Origin: an uncultured Collinsella sp. | GTDB taxonomy: Bacteria; Actinomycetota; Coriobacteriia; Coriobacteriales; Coriobacteriaceae | DNA length: 64,000 nt | Reading direction: 5' to 3' | NCBI GenBank assembly: GCA_900541855.1 | Contig: UQLD01000007.1 | Coordinates: forward strand, 1-64,000 | In this document: piece after piece, positions 54,068 to 61,598 of the stretch | Layout: each line of letters begins with the position of its first letter | Numbering within the stretch: position 1 is the stretch's first letter | Notes under the pieces: generated by a model | Told to the model about the DNA's origin: nothing | Database searches by the model: none | Seen by the model: the letters and a program-made list of their open reading frames with translations, nothing else | Program-made: the position numbers and the translations under genes

Positions 54068-54188
54068 GGCGTTGATGCGCGCCACCGCTGTCCAGATGAG
54101 GGCGCCGGCGCGCATTAACATATGCAGGCTCTGCCCGCACATTCTTAAAGCAATGCGTTTCAAAATCAGCGTTGCCCCTGTTCCTCAA

Positions 54189-55809
54189 ATCTTGAGCACG
54201 CGCCCTTCCCCAAGGTGATACGCTGATGAGCGTGAGCCAGAACGTCTTGTTCTTGTCTTGAGCACGCGCCCTTCCCCAAGGTGATACGCTCAAAAACGAC
54301 GGCTCGACGAGTCCCATTTAGTCTTGAGCACGCGCCCTTCCCCAAGGTGATACGCTAGACGCGCGCGCCTCCTAGCTCCTCCTCAAGTCTTGAGCACGCG
54401 CCCTTCCCCAAGGTGATACGCTTCGACGCCCTCGACAGACGATTTGCGGTAAGTCTTGAGCACGCGCCCTTCCCCAAGGTGATACGCTCGGTCATGCCGC
54501 TATCACCGATGCAGAGGGGTCTTGAGCACGCGCCCTTCCCCAAGGTGATACGCTAATGAAGATGGACGTCAATGAGCTAGTGGTGGTCTTGAGCACGCGC
54601 CCTTCCCCAAGGTGATACGCTTTCTTCAGCCAGCAGTACTGCCACATCTGCGTCTTGAGCACGCGCCCTTCCCCAAGGTGATACGCTAAGGTCGCCGCGT
54701 GCCGATCCATAGCCGGAGTCTTGAGCACGCGCCCTTCCCCAAGGTGATACGCTGAATTGTGCAGGCACAGCACCCAAGTCATAGTCTTGAGCACGCGCCC
54801 TTCCCCAAGGTGATACGCTGCGCGCCAGTCGAACGGAACGCTCATCGTCGTCTTGAGCACGCGCCCTTCCCCAAGGTGATACGCTGTGGTTGGATTAAGG
54901 CACGCAACGCGGTAGGTCTTGAGCACGCGCCCTTCCCCAAGGTGATACGCTCCGTTCATGGTCGAGGAGTTGGGCCTGAAGGTCTTGAGCACGCGCCCTT
55001 CCCCAAGGTGATACGCTACTCATAGTTATCAGCGTTGGCGATATTCTGTCTTGAGCACGCGCCCTTCCCCAAGGTGATACGCTTTCAGCGCGGCGCGGGC
55101 TTCCTTCATCACGGTCTTGAGCACGCGCCCTTCCCCAAGGTGATACGCTGAGACGAACTTTACCCTTGCATCCGACCCGGTCTTGAGCACGCGCCCTTCC
55201 CCAAGGTGATACGCTCGGTAGTAGAACGTGCCGCCGCCGGGGCTGGTCTTGAGCACGCGCCCTTCCCCAAGGTGATACGCTCGTGTCGAGATGGCAGAGA
55301 TAACGGGCATAGTCTTGAGCACGCGCCCTTCCCCAAGGTGATACGCTGGTCTGTACCTCGATTGTCCACTTGATCCAGTCTTGAGCACGCGCCCTTCCCC
55401 AAGGTGATACGCTCACGAAGATATTTCACCCTCAGCTTATCCAGTCTTGAGCACGCGCCCTTCCCCAAGGTGATACGCTGACTGGGAAATTAAGGAAGAG
55501 CCCCAGCCGGTCTTGAGCACGCGCCCTTCCCCAAGGTGATACGCTGACCGTAGGCGTCGTATAACCTCTTCGTGTGTCTTGAGCACGCGCCCTTCCCCAA
55601 GGTGATACGCTCATACGAGCTTGCACGCTATAGCTACAACAGTCTTGAGCACGCGCCCTTCCCCAAGGTGATACGCTGAACGGGTTGGTGATGCCGTAGT
55701 CGATGCTGTCTTGAGCACGCGCCCTTCCCCAAGGTGATACGCTTTGACCTCGTAATACCCGTTAACAATGTCCGTCTTGAGCACGCGCCCTTCCCCAAGG
55801 TGATACGCT
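54189..55809 (+). CRISPR. CRISPR array, 25 repeats of 36 bp and 24 spacers
   Basis: Repeats begin GTCTTGAGCACGCGCC and end AAGGTGATACGCT, with starts from 54189 to 55774 at a 66-nt period. All spacers are 30 nt except one of 31 nt (54555-54585). Copies are identical except the first, which starts with A instead of G. Each repeat holds a CCTT-CCCC-AAGG mini-hairpin. The tracrRNA anti-repeat (56166-56200) pairs with plus-strand repeats, so crRNAs read left to right. The final TGATACGCT resembles an extended -10 box. No obvious match of a spacer to this window was noticed. Peptide-like open frames across the array are translation of the repeats only. Confidence 0.98.
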
Positions 55810-55818
55810 ATGTGCGCA

Positions 55819-55849
55819 CAGAAAAGCCCCTTTAACAGGGGCTTTTCTG
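55819..55849. terminator. Hairpin terminator directly after the last CRISPR repeat
   Basis: Perfect 12-bp arms CAGAAAAGCCCC/GGGGCTTTTCTG with a 7-nt loop, followed by TTTC. It starts 9 nt after the last repeat and would end array transcripts. The 240 nt after it (55850-56089) are AT-rich, with no gene; this may be leader-like DNA. Confidence 0.8.
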
Positions 55850-56089
55850 TTTCAAGCCTCAAAAAAAGAAGACTGATTCGACCTCAGATCTACATCTGCG
55901 ATTCATTTTTTTCGAGACAAAATGCGTCGACACGTCGCGCTTCACGCAAGAAAAGAGCCGTATTCGGCACAGCGATTTATGTACTTATCTTCACAATCGA
56001 ATCAATCCTTAGGCGCAAAAACGCTCAAAAGGACCCGCCTAAATGCTATCCATAGCTACCGTTTACGGAATACTGGCTAACACTCGCCC

Positions 56090-56208
56090 AAAAAAGTTCG
56101 CCCCGCCCAATCCGAAGATTGAACGGGGGTTACTTTACGGGTAAGCCACTTAAGTGGCTCCCCTTGTCTGGAGCCGCGCCCTTCCCCAAGGTGAGCTGCT
56201 TTCGACTT
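56090..56208 (-). ncRNA. tracrRNA
   Basis: Transcribed leftward. A TACAAT -10 box (56220-56215) would start RNA near 56208. The anti-repeat (56200-56166) pairs with the CRISPR repeat over about 33 positions: 20 unbroken bases (CGCGCCCTTCCCCAAGGTGA in repeat sense), one bulged A and one mismatch near the 5' end of the repeat. Next come a palindromic hairpin AGCCACTTAAGTGGCT (56157-56142) and a final 12-bp stem capped by a UUCG loop (CAATC-TTCG-GATTG core), then CGAAC and TTTTTT ending at 56090. Predicted length is about 119 nt. The -35 region is weak and overlaps the cas1 leader on the other strand. Confidence 0.9.
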
Positions 56209-56249
56209 AGCCGTATTGTAGCGCTAATGCGGGGAAGGTCGTCGACAAA

Positions 56250-57140
56250 ATGGCCCAACGGACGATACTTATCCACAGCAAGGCCCACCTCTGCATCAAG
56301 AACGGCCTATTGATGATCACCGTGGACGACCGCAGCTCCACCATTCCCCTCGAGGACATTTGGGTCGTCATCGTCGAATCCCATCAAACCACGTTGACGG
56401 TCGCCTGCATGTCACAACTCAACGACGCGGGAATAGGCGTCATGATCTGCGGGCGCGATCATATGCCCAATGGTCTTATGCTCCCCATGGGCGCCCATTC
56501 ACGCCATGCGCGCATCGTCGAGGATCAGCTTGCCATGAGCCTTCCGTTAAAAAAGCAGCTTTGGAAACGGATCGTGCAGGCAAAGATACTCAACCAAGCG
56601 GCGGTTCTCACAGAAATGGGGTTGCCTACAGGCCCTCTCCCCTCTTATGCCAAAACTGTTCTTTCGGGCGACACGGACAATCGAGAAGGCGCAGCTGCCT
56701 CCGCGTACTTTAAAGCCCTCATCACCGATGGAACAAGACGTAACAGTATGCAGAGCTCCGCCCTCGATTATGGTTACAGCGTCCTGCGTGCAGGCATCGG
56801 AAGAGCAGCCGTTGGCGGCGGATGGCTCGTATCCCAAGGGCTTCACCATCACAGCGTTTACAACGCATTCAATCTCGTCGACGATCTTATTGAACCGTTC
56901 CGCCCTCTCGTCGATCTAATTGTTATGAGCTACGGCGTTGCAGAGCCTTTGGGCCAGCGCGACAAAGCGTTGCTCGCTCGCGTGTTTGAGCACGTCATGA
57001 CTATCGACGGAAAACGTTGCGGCTGTCAGCAGTGCATAGAGACAACGCTCTCTTCACTCAGAACTGCCGTTCTCGAAAAGGACCCTAAGAGGCTGTTGTT
57101 GCCCGAGCTAAGAGGGCTCGAGATGGTATCTGTTGAATAG
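56250..57140 (+). CDS. cas1: CRISPR adaptation endonuclease Cas1
   Basis: 296 aa, metal-dependent integrase that inserts new spacers. Active-site blocks are NREGAAASAYFKAL (E146), GLHHHSVYNAFNLVDDLIEP (His near 200; D211, D212, E215) and DYGYSVLRAGIGRAAV. Near the end a CGCQQC pair of Cys-containing turns is present. The ATG has GGGGAAGG 11 nt upstream. The tracrRNA promoter is divergent within the same 40 nt. Cas2 follows after 9 nt. Confidence 0.95.
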   Translation: MAQRTILIHSKAHLCIKNGLLMITVDDRSSTIPLEDIWVVIVESHQTTLTVACMSQLNDAGIGVMICGRDHMPNGLMLPMGAHSRHARIVEDQLAMSLPLKKQLWKRIVQAKILNQAAVLTEMGLPTGPLPSYAKTVLSGDTDNREGAAASAYFKALITDGTRRNSMQSSALDYGYSVLRAGIGRAAVGGGWLVSQGLHHHSVYNAFNLVDDLIEPFRPLVDLIVMSYGVAEPLGQRDKALLARVFEHVMTIDGKRCGCQQCIETTLSSLRTAVLEKDPKRLLLPELRGLEMVSVE

Positions 57141-57149
57141 GGAGGAGCC

Positions 57150-57467
57150 ATGAGGGTTATGAGGTTATTGGTTCTGTTCGATCTTCCAACGGGAAGCAAA
57201 GCCGAGCGTCGGCAGTATAGCGACTTTCGAAAGTTTCTGATTAACGACGGATACCATATGGAGCAGTTTTCGGTGTATTCGCGCCTGTTGGTGACTCGCG
57301 AATCCGCAGCGGCGCATATCGCTCGCCTTAAGCTGAATCTTCCAAGCGCTGGAGAGGTCACCGTTATCGAAATGACCGAAAAGCAATACGAAGACCGAAT
57401 GGTCCTTCTGAGCGAGCACAAGGAGCAGCCCGTTGAGCAGGGCGCGCAGTTAACGCTTGTGTTTTGA
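57150..57467 (+). CDS. cas2: CRISPR adaptation protein Cas2
   Basis: 105 aa. MRVMRLLVLFDLPTGSKAER holds the conserved Asp of the ferredoxin-like fold (D11), followed by FRKFLINDGYHMEQFSVYSR, typical for type II Cas2. Bridges two Cas1 dimers in the integrase complex. GGGAGGAG precedes the ATG. It is the last gene of the CRISPR locus. Confidence 0.95.
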   Translation: MRVMRLLVLFDLPTGSKAERRQYSDFRKFLINDGYHMEQFSVYSRLLVTRESAAAHIARLKLNLPSAGEVTVIEMTEKQYEDRMVLLSEHKEQPVEQGAQLTLVF

Positions 57468-57468
57468 C

Positions 57469-57782
57469 GTTGCCGCCTCTCACGCGCTTGACCTCCCCGG
57501 TCTTGGACGGCTTGCGATGTTGGGCAGCGTGTTTGGCATGGTAGGTGGAGCTTTTGCCTGGTGTCTTGCCCACGCCAAGACCCTTGCGGCTCGACTGTTC
57601 CCCACCCCTATGTGCGCATCGCCGCTATGGGTCTTATGCTGTCAGCGATTCTGCTCGCACCCATCCTTATTGGCTGCGAAGTCTTCGGCTTTGGTAACCT
57701 GCCGATGTCCTTTATTGTCTGCGTCGTCGCCTACCTGTTCAACATGGATAAGTCGATCTACGCCCTGCAAGAGCGGGCGTAG
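57469..57782 (+). pseudogene. Frameshifted membrane-protein fragment behind cas2
   Basis: One frame encodes LGRLAMLGSVFGMVGGAFAW and continues to LAARLFP (to about 57605). The neighbouring frame then carries YVRIAAMGLMLSAILLAP and on to FIVCVVAYLFNMDKSIYALQ, ending in a stop at 57780-57782. Joining them with a one-base shift at a CCCC run (57600-57609) gives about 100 residues with three or four helices. No start with an RBS is seen, so the 5' end may also be lost, possibly when the CRISPR locus arrived. The family is not identified. Confidence 0.55.
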
Positions 57783-57810
57783 ATCGATGTCCAAAGCAAG
57801 TGGTCTCAAC

Positions 57811-57892
57811 CGGAAACGGCGTCCCACTCTGAGGCTGTATTCCGGGACACGGTTTCCGCTTGGGACTCCATTCGGGAAGCGCATCCCGTTCT
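57811..57892. repeat. Imperfect inverted repeats between the pseudogene and ogt
   Basis: CCGGAAACGGCGTCCC and GGGACACGGTTTCCG form an imperfect stem, overlapped by a second CGCTTGGGA...AAGCGCATCCC pairing. It may serve as a two-sided terminator between converging genes or be a decayed repeat element. Confidence 0.45.
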
Positions 57893-57927
57893 TTCACAGC
57901 GTCTTGATCATGCAAAATGCCCTGGCG

Positions 57928-58506
57928 TTACTCCTCGTACGCGCCCTCAAGCCGAAGTAGCCACTCCTTGCGATCGAGCCCGCCGGCATATCCGTTGAGC
58001 GATCCGTCGGCGGCAACCACGCGATGGCACGGCACGATAATCGAAATGGGATTACGTGCGACCGCAGCCCCCACCGCACGAGGAGACACAACGGGATCCT
58101 CGTTTCCCGGCACACGATGTCGAGCCGCAACACGCTGGGCGATCTCACCATACGTGGCGACCTCACCACGCGGAATAGAAAGCAGCTCGTACCAAACTTC
58201 ACGCTGAAACGCCGTACCGATCATATGCAACGGCGGCGTAAACCGAGGTTCCTGCCCTGCAAAATAAGCATTCAGCCAAGCCCACGAACGCTCAAGCACC
58301 GAAGAGGCCGCACCATGGGCCGGATTCGCCGACGACATGCCGCCAATACCGGAAACCGCGTCGGCGCCTTCAACATGTTCGGAGTCTTCCCGTAGAAGCG
58401 TGGAGCCAAAATGCTCCTGCCCCTCAAACCAAAGCCCCGTCAGACCGCGGCCATCAGCGGCAAGCAGGATTTCGCCCAAAGGCGAAGCAAACGTCGTCGT
58501 GACCAC
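57928..58506 (-). CDS. ogt: Methylated-DNA-protein-cysteine methyltransferase
   Basis: 192 aa. Suicide repair enzyme that takes the alkyl group from O6-alkylguanine. The active-site motif IIVPCHRVVAADGSLNGYAGG (reactive Cys) is intact, with the helix-turn-helix region RGEVATYGEIAQRVAA before it. An insert of about 40 residues near 45-85 is longer than usual. The start is GTG at 58506 with AAAGGAG 6 nt upstream. Confidence 0.95.
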   Translation of the reverse strand: MVTTTFASPLGEILLAADGRGLTGLWFEGQEHFGSTLLREDSEHVEGADAVSGIGGMSSANPAHGAASSVLERSWAWLNAYFAGQEPRFTPPLHMIGTAFQREVWYELLSIPRGEVATYGEIAQRVAARHRVPGNEDPVVSPRAVGAAVARNPISIIVPCHRVVAADGSLNGYAGGLDRKEWLLRLEGAYEE

Positions 58507-58579
58507 CAGCGGCTCCTTTCAAAACTCCGCACCATAATACCGCGAATTGTGCAGACAACCCCAATCGACCCCAAAGTCA

Positions 58580-58657
58580 CCCAAGGCAGCAGGCGCGAAG
58601 CGCCGCAGCTGCCGGCCGCGCCCCACAGTCCCCCAAGGCGGCAGGCGCGAAGCGCCG
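58580..58657. repeat. Pair of 26-bp direct repeats, each with a small hairpin
   Basis: 58580-58605 and 58632-58657 match at 25 of 26 positions and share CCCAAGG...GGCGCGAAGCGCC, the last part forming a 5-bp stem with a GAA loop. They lie in the 400-nt gap (58507-58907) between ogt and asd. The gap holds no gene; its right part is foldback element 2. Confidence 0.65.
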
Positions 58658-58769
58658 AGACCGCCGCCGGGACCAAGGCCCGCAATGGCCACGCGCCCCC
58701 ACATCAGCCCAGCGGCCCCAACCAACAACGGCCCCATCGCAGGCCGCTCGCAGCAGCGTCACCGCAGGC

Positions 58770-58891
58770 GGGGCCGGGCTTAGTTTTCAGAACACTCCGC
58801 AGACCAGTGTGGCGCCTTGTCCGCGGCTCCGAAGGAGCAGGACAAGGCGCCACACATGGTCGAGGACGTTCTGAAAACTAAGCCCGGCCCC
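58770..58891. repeat. Nested foldback element 2
   Basis: Outer perfect 24-bp arms (58770-58793 and 58868-58891). Inner perfect 16-bp arms (58807-58822 and 58840-58855) are capped by a GGCTCC-type mini-hairpin. Internal loops are ACTCCGCAG... on the left and ...TCGAGGAC on the right, matching elements 1 and 3. Its right edge is 16 nt beyond the asd stop, so in the asd transcript it is the 3' hairpin. Confidence 0.88.
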
Positions 58892-58907
58892 CGCCGGACA
58901 GGTCACA

Positions 58908-59933
58908 CTACTCGCAGAGCAGCTTAGCGATCTGGACGGCGTTGGTTGCCGCGCCCTTACGGATTTGATCGCCGCAGCACCAGAAGGTGATGCCGCGCGC
59001 AGCCTCGGGGTTCGAGATGTCGCGGCGCACGCGACCGACCCAGATCAGGTCCTGGTCGGACGTATCCATCGGCATGGGGAAGCGATCGTGCGCATCCTCG
59101 GCGCTCATGTCGTCAACCAGCTTCACGCCCGGAGCGGCAGCCAACGCAGCACGGGCCTCGTCAACCGTAATGTCGCGCTCGAACTCGAGCGTAATGCTCT
59201 CGGAGTGCGAGCGCAGCACGGGCACGCGCACGCAGGTGCAGTTCACGCGCAGCTCGGGCAGATGCATGATCTTGCGGCCCTCGTTTTGCAGCTTCATCTC
59301 CTCGGAGGTAAAGCCCTCCTCCTTGACGCCGCCAATCTGCGGAATCAGGTTGCTCGCCAGCTGGGCGGCAAACGCGCGCGGCTCGGGAATCTCCTCGCCA
59401 CGGCCCAGGGCGGCCAGCTGAGCCTCGAGCTCGGCCATACCGGGTGCGCCGGCACCCGAAGCCGCCTGGTACGTCGAAACGATCATGCGCTTCACGCCGG
59501 CGAGCTGATGCAGCGGCCACGTGGGAACCAGGCCGATGATGGTCGCGCAGTTGGGATTGGCGATAAGGCCATGATGCCACTTGATGTCGTCGGCATTGAT
59601 CTCGGGCACAACCAGCGGCACCTCGGGATCCATGCGGAAGGCATGGCTGTTGTCGACCACGACGGCGCCGCGTTTGACGGCCTCGGGCAGCAAATCCTTC
59701 GCGATGTCATCGCCAGCGGCGCCAAGCACGATGTCGCAGCCCTCAAAGGCCTCGGGGCAAGCTTCCTCAATCACAATCTGCTCGCCGCGGAACTCGACGG
59801 TTTTACCCGCGGAGCGTGCACTTGCCAGTAGCTTGAGCTTGCCAACCGGGAACTCCTGCTCGTTGAGGCACTCGAGCATCTGGGTGCCCACGGCTCCCGT
59901 CGCGCCCAAAATAGCAACCGTGTACTGTTTCAT
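58908..59933 (-). CDS. asd: Aspartate-semialdehyde dehydrogenase
   Basis: 341 aa. NADPH-dependent reduction of aspartyl phosphate, the branch point to lysine/diaminopimelate and threonine/methionine. VAILGATGAVGTQMLECL is the nucleotide motif, GLIANPNCATIIGLVP has the catalytic Cys (about 128), and the Ser/Gln-rich STYQAASGAG follows. ATG at 59933 has AAAGGGGGA upstream. It lies behind lysC, in the same direction and with 173 nt between, including two hairpins. Confidence 0.95.
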   Translation of the reverse strand: MKQYTVAILGATGAVGTQMLECLNEQEFPVGKLKLLASARSAGKTVEFRGEQIVIEEACPEAFEGCDIVLGAAGDDIAKDLLPEAVKRGAVVVDNSHAFRMDPEVPLVVPEINADDIKWHHGLIANPNCATIIGLVPTWPLHQLAGVKRMIVSTYQAASGAGAPGMAELEAQLAALGRGEEIPEPRAFAAQLASNLIPQIGGVKEEGFTSEEMKLQNEGRKIMHLPELRVNCTCVRVPVLRSHSESITLEFERDITVDEARAALAAAPGVKLVDDMSAEDAHDRFPMPMDTSDQDLIWVGRVRRDISNPEAARGITFWCCGDQIRKGAATNAVQIAKLLCE

Positions 59934-60007
59934 GCTTCCCCCTTTAAAGGTTTTGGCTTTTGCCCGCACGCCGAGCAGGCCGATTATTGTTGCCAGTGTA
60001 TACAAGA

Positions 60008-60034
60008 ACGGGGCGGGCACGAAACCCGCCCCGT
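60008..60034 (-). terminator. Hairpin between lysC and asd
   Basis: ACGGGGCGGG and CCCGCCCCGT form a perfect 10-bp stem with a 7-nt loop; only a weak T-rich tail on the minus strand. A short tandem of CGAAAC units (60035-60057) follows. Confidence 0.55.
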
Positions 60035-60064
60035 CGAAACGAAACCGAAACGAAACGCCCCGCC

Positions 60065-60096
60065 GTAGATTTTTGAGACATGACCCAAAAATCTAC
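60065..60096. repeat. GTAGATTTTT palindrome
   Basis: GTAGATTTTT (60065-60074) and AAAAATCTAC (60087-60096) enclose 12 nt. It ends 10 nt past the lysC stop and could stop that transcript, with five T in the right arm on the minus strand. Confidence 0.6.
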
Positions 60097-60106
60097 CGAG
60101 CAGTCG

Positions 60107-61495
60107 CTACTTTTTGAGCGCGGCCAAGGTGGGATCGGCCGGCGCGGGAGCCTCCAGGTCAGAGACCTTCACAATGCCGTTCTCGTCGGAGAAGGCACGG
60201 TAAATGGTCCGAATCGCCAGGTCGAAGTCTTTCTCCTCGACACCGATAATGATGTTGATCTCGTCGCAGCTCTGCGAAATCATGCGCACGCTCACGCCGG
60301 CCTGGCCAAGCATGCCAAACAGGTGGCCCGAGATACCCGCGCGGCCTCGCAGGTTACGGCCGACGGTCGCGATGAGCGCCAAGCCCTCGACAACCTCGAT
60401 CTCGAGCGGCTCGACCTCCTGCTGGATGTCGCCCACAAGCGAGTACAGCGAATCGTGTACATCCTGCTCCTGCACCACGGCGCCAAAGCGGTCGACACCG
60501 GTGGGCATGTGCTCAACGGAAACGTCATAGCGCTCGAAGACCGAAAGCGCGCGGCGCATAAAGCCGACGCGCGGCTTGGTGCGGTCGCGGGCCACGTTGA
60601 TGGCGACAAAACCGCGCTTGCCGGTCACGCCGGTAATGATGGGCTCTGCCTCGCCCTCGTCAGCCGTCTCGCTAATGATGGTGCCGGGGTCCTGCGGCGC
60701 ATTGGTGTTCTTGATGACCAGCGGAATACCCGCCTCACGCACAGGGAACACGGCCTCCTCGTGCAGGACGCTCGCACCCATGTACGAAAGCTCGCGCAGC
60801 TCCTCGTAGGTAACGCGGGCGATGGGCTGAGCCTCGGGAACAATACGCGGATCGGCAGAATAGAAGCCCGAGACGTCGGTCCAGTTCTCGTACAGATCGG
60901 CGCCCAGGCACTTGGCCAAGATCGAGCCCGAGATATCGCCGCCGCCACGGTCGAGCAGCTTGATCTGGCCCTCACGCGTCGCGCCGTAGAAACCGGGCAT
61001 AACAAAGCCGCCCTGCTGACCGTACTCCTGCACCAGCTCGGAGGTGCGATTCATGCTGAGCGTACCGTCGTGATGGAACGCCACAACCGTCGCGGCGTCC
61101 AGGAACGGCAGGCCCAGGTACTCGGCCATCAGGCGAGCGGTGAAGTACTCGCCGCGGCTCACGAGCTCCTCGGTAGAGTAACCGCCCGAGCGGGCGCGCT
61201 CGGCAAAGGCCGCAAACTCCTCGCGGATGGGATAGGTGAGCTCCAGCTCGTCAGCGATATCAAAATAGCGCTGGCCGATGTCCTCGAGCAGTTCCTCGCA
61301 CGACACGTGATATTTAACGTGCGCGTTAACCAAGTAGAGCAGGTCGGTCACCTTGGTGTCGCCCTTAAAGCGGCGACCGCAGGCGGAAACCACCACAAAA
61401 CGGCGGGCAGGGTCGGCATCGACGATGGCCTTAATCTTCTTAAAGTGTTCGGCGTCGGCGACCGACGAGCCGCCAAACTTGGCAATCTTAATCAT
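60107..61495 (-). CDS. lysC: Aspartate kinase
   Basis: 462 aa, monofunctional. Phosphorylates aspartate, first step to lysine, threonine and methionine. KFGGSSVADAEHFKKI is the N-terminal signature, with LVSRGEYFTARLMAEYL and LLDRGGGDISGSILA for aspartate and ATP binding. Two C-terminal ACT domains (about 310-450) indicate feedback control. The length and AATVVAFHHDG style fit class III-like kinases. The start has AAAGG about 14 nt upstream, a long spacing. Divergent from thrC with 103 nt between. Confidence 0.94.
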   Translation of the reverse strand: MIKIAKFGGSSVADAEHFKKIKAIVDADPARRFVVVSACGRRFKGDTKVTDLLYLVNAHVKYHVSCEELLEDIGQRYFDIADELELTYPIREEFAAFAERARSGGYSTEELVSRGEYFTARLMAEYLGLPFLDAATVVAFHHDGTLSMNRTSELVQEYGQQGGFVMPGFYGATREGQIKLLDRGGGDISGSILAKCLGADLYENWTDVSGFYSADPRIVPEAQPIARVTYEELRELSYMGASVLHEEAVFPVREAGIPLVIKNTNAPQDPGTIISETADEGEAEPIITGVTGKRGFVAINVARDRTKPRVGFMRRALSVFERYDVSVEHMPTGVDRFGAVVQEQDVHDSLYSLVGDIQQEVEPLEIEVVEGLALIATVGRNLRGRAGISGHLFGMLGQAGVSVRMISQSCDEINIIIGVEEKDFDLAIRTIYRAFSDENGIVKVSDLEAPAPADPTLAALKK

Positions 61496-61598
61496 GGGCT
61501 GGAGGTTACCTTTCTAAAAGCCTCTGCAAACCTATTTTGCGCGCTCTGATACCATGGTTTCACCGATTGGGTCCAAGGCATCCGAGGAGCAGTGTTAT

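Noticed and set aside
54159..54188. A possible extra 30-nt spacer before the first repeat
   Set aside because: The sequence before it (54123-54158) shows no likeness to the repeat, so there is no degenerate repeat to its left.
54492..55416. Open frames encoding repeated AYHLGEGRVLKT or SVSPWGRARAQD peptides
   Set aside because: These are translations of the 36-bp CRISPR repeats, whose 66-nt period keeps the frame open. Not proteins.
57457..57960. Single 167-codon frame after cas2
   Set aside because: Only its first third looks like protein; the hydrophobic continuation is in another frame, so a frameshifted remnant is the better reading.
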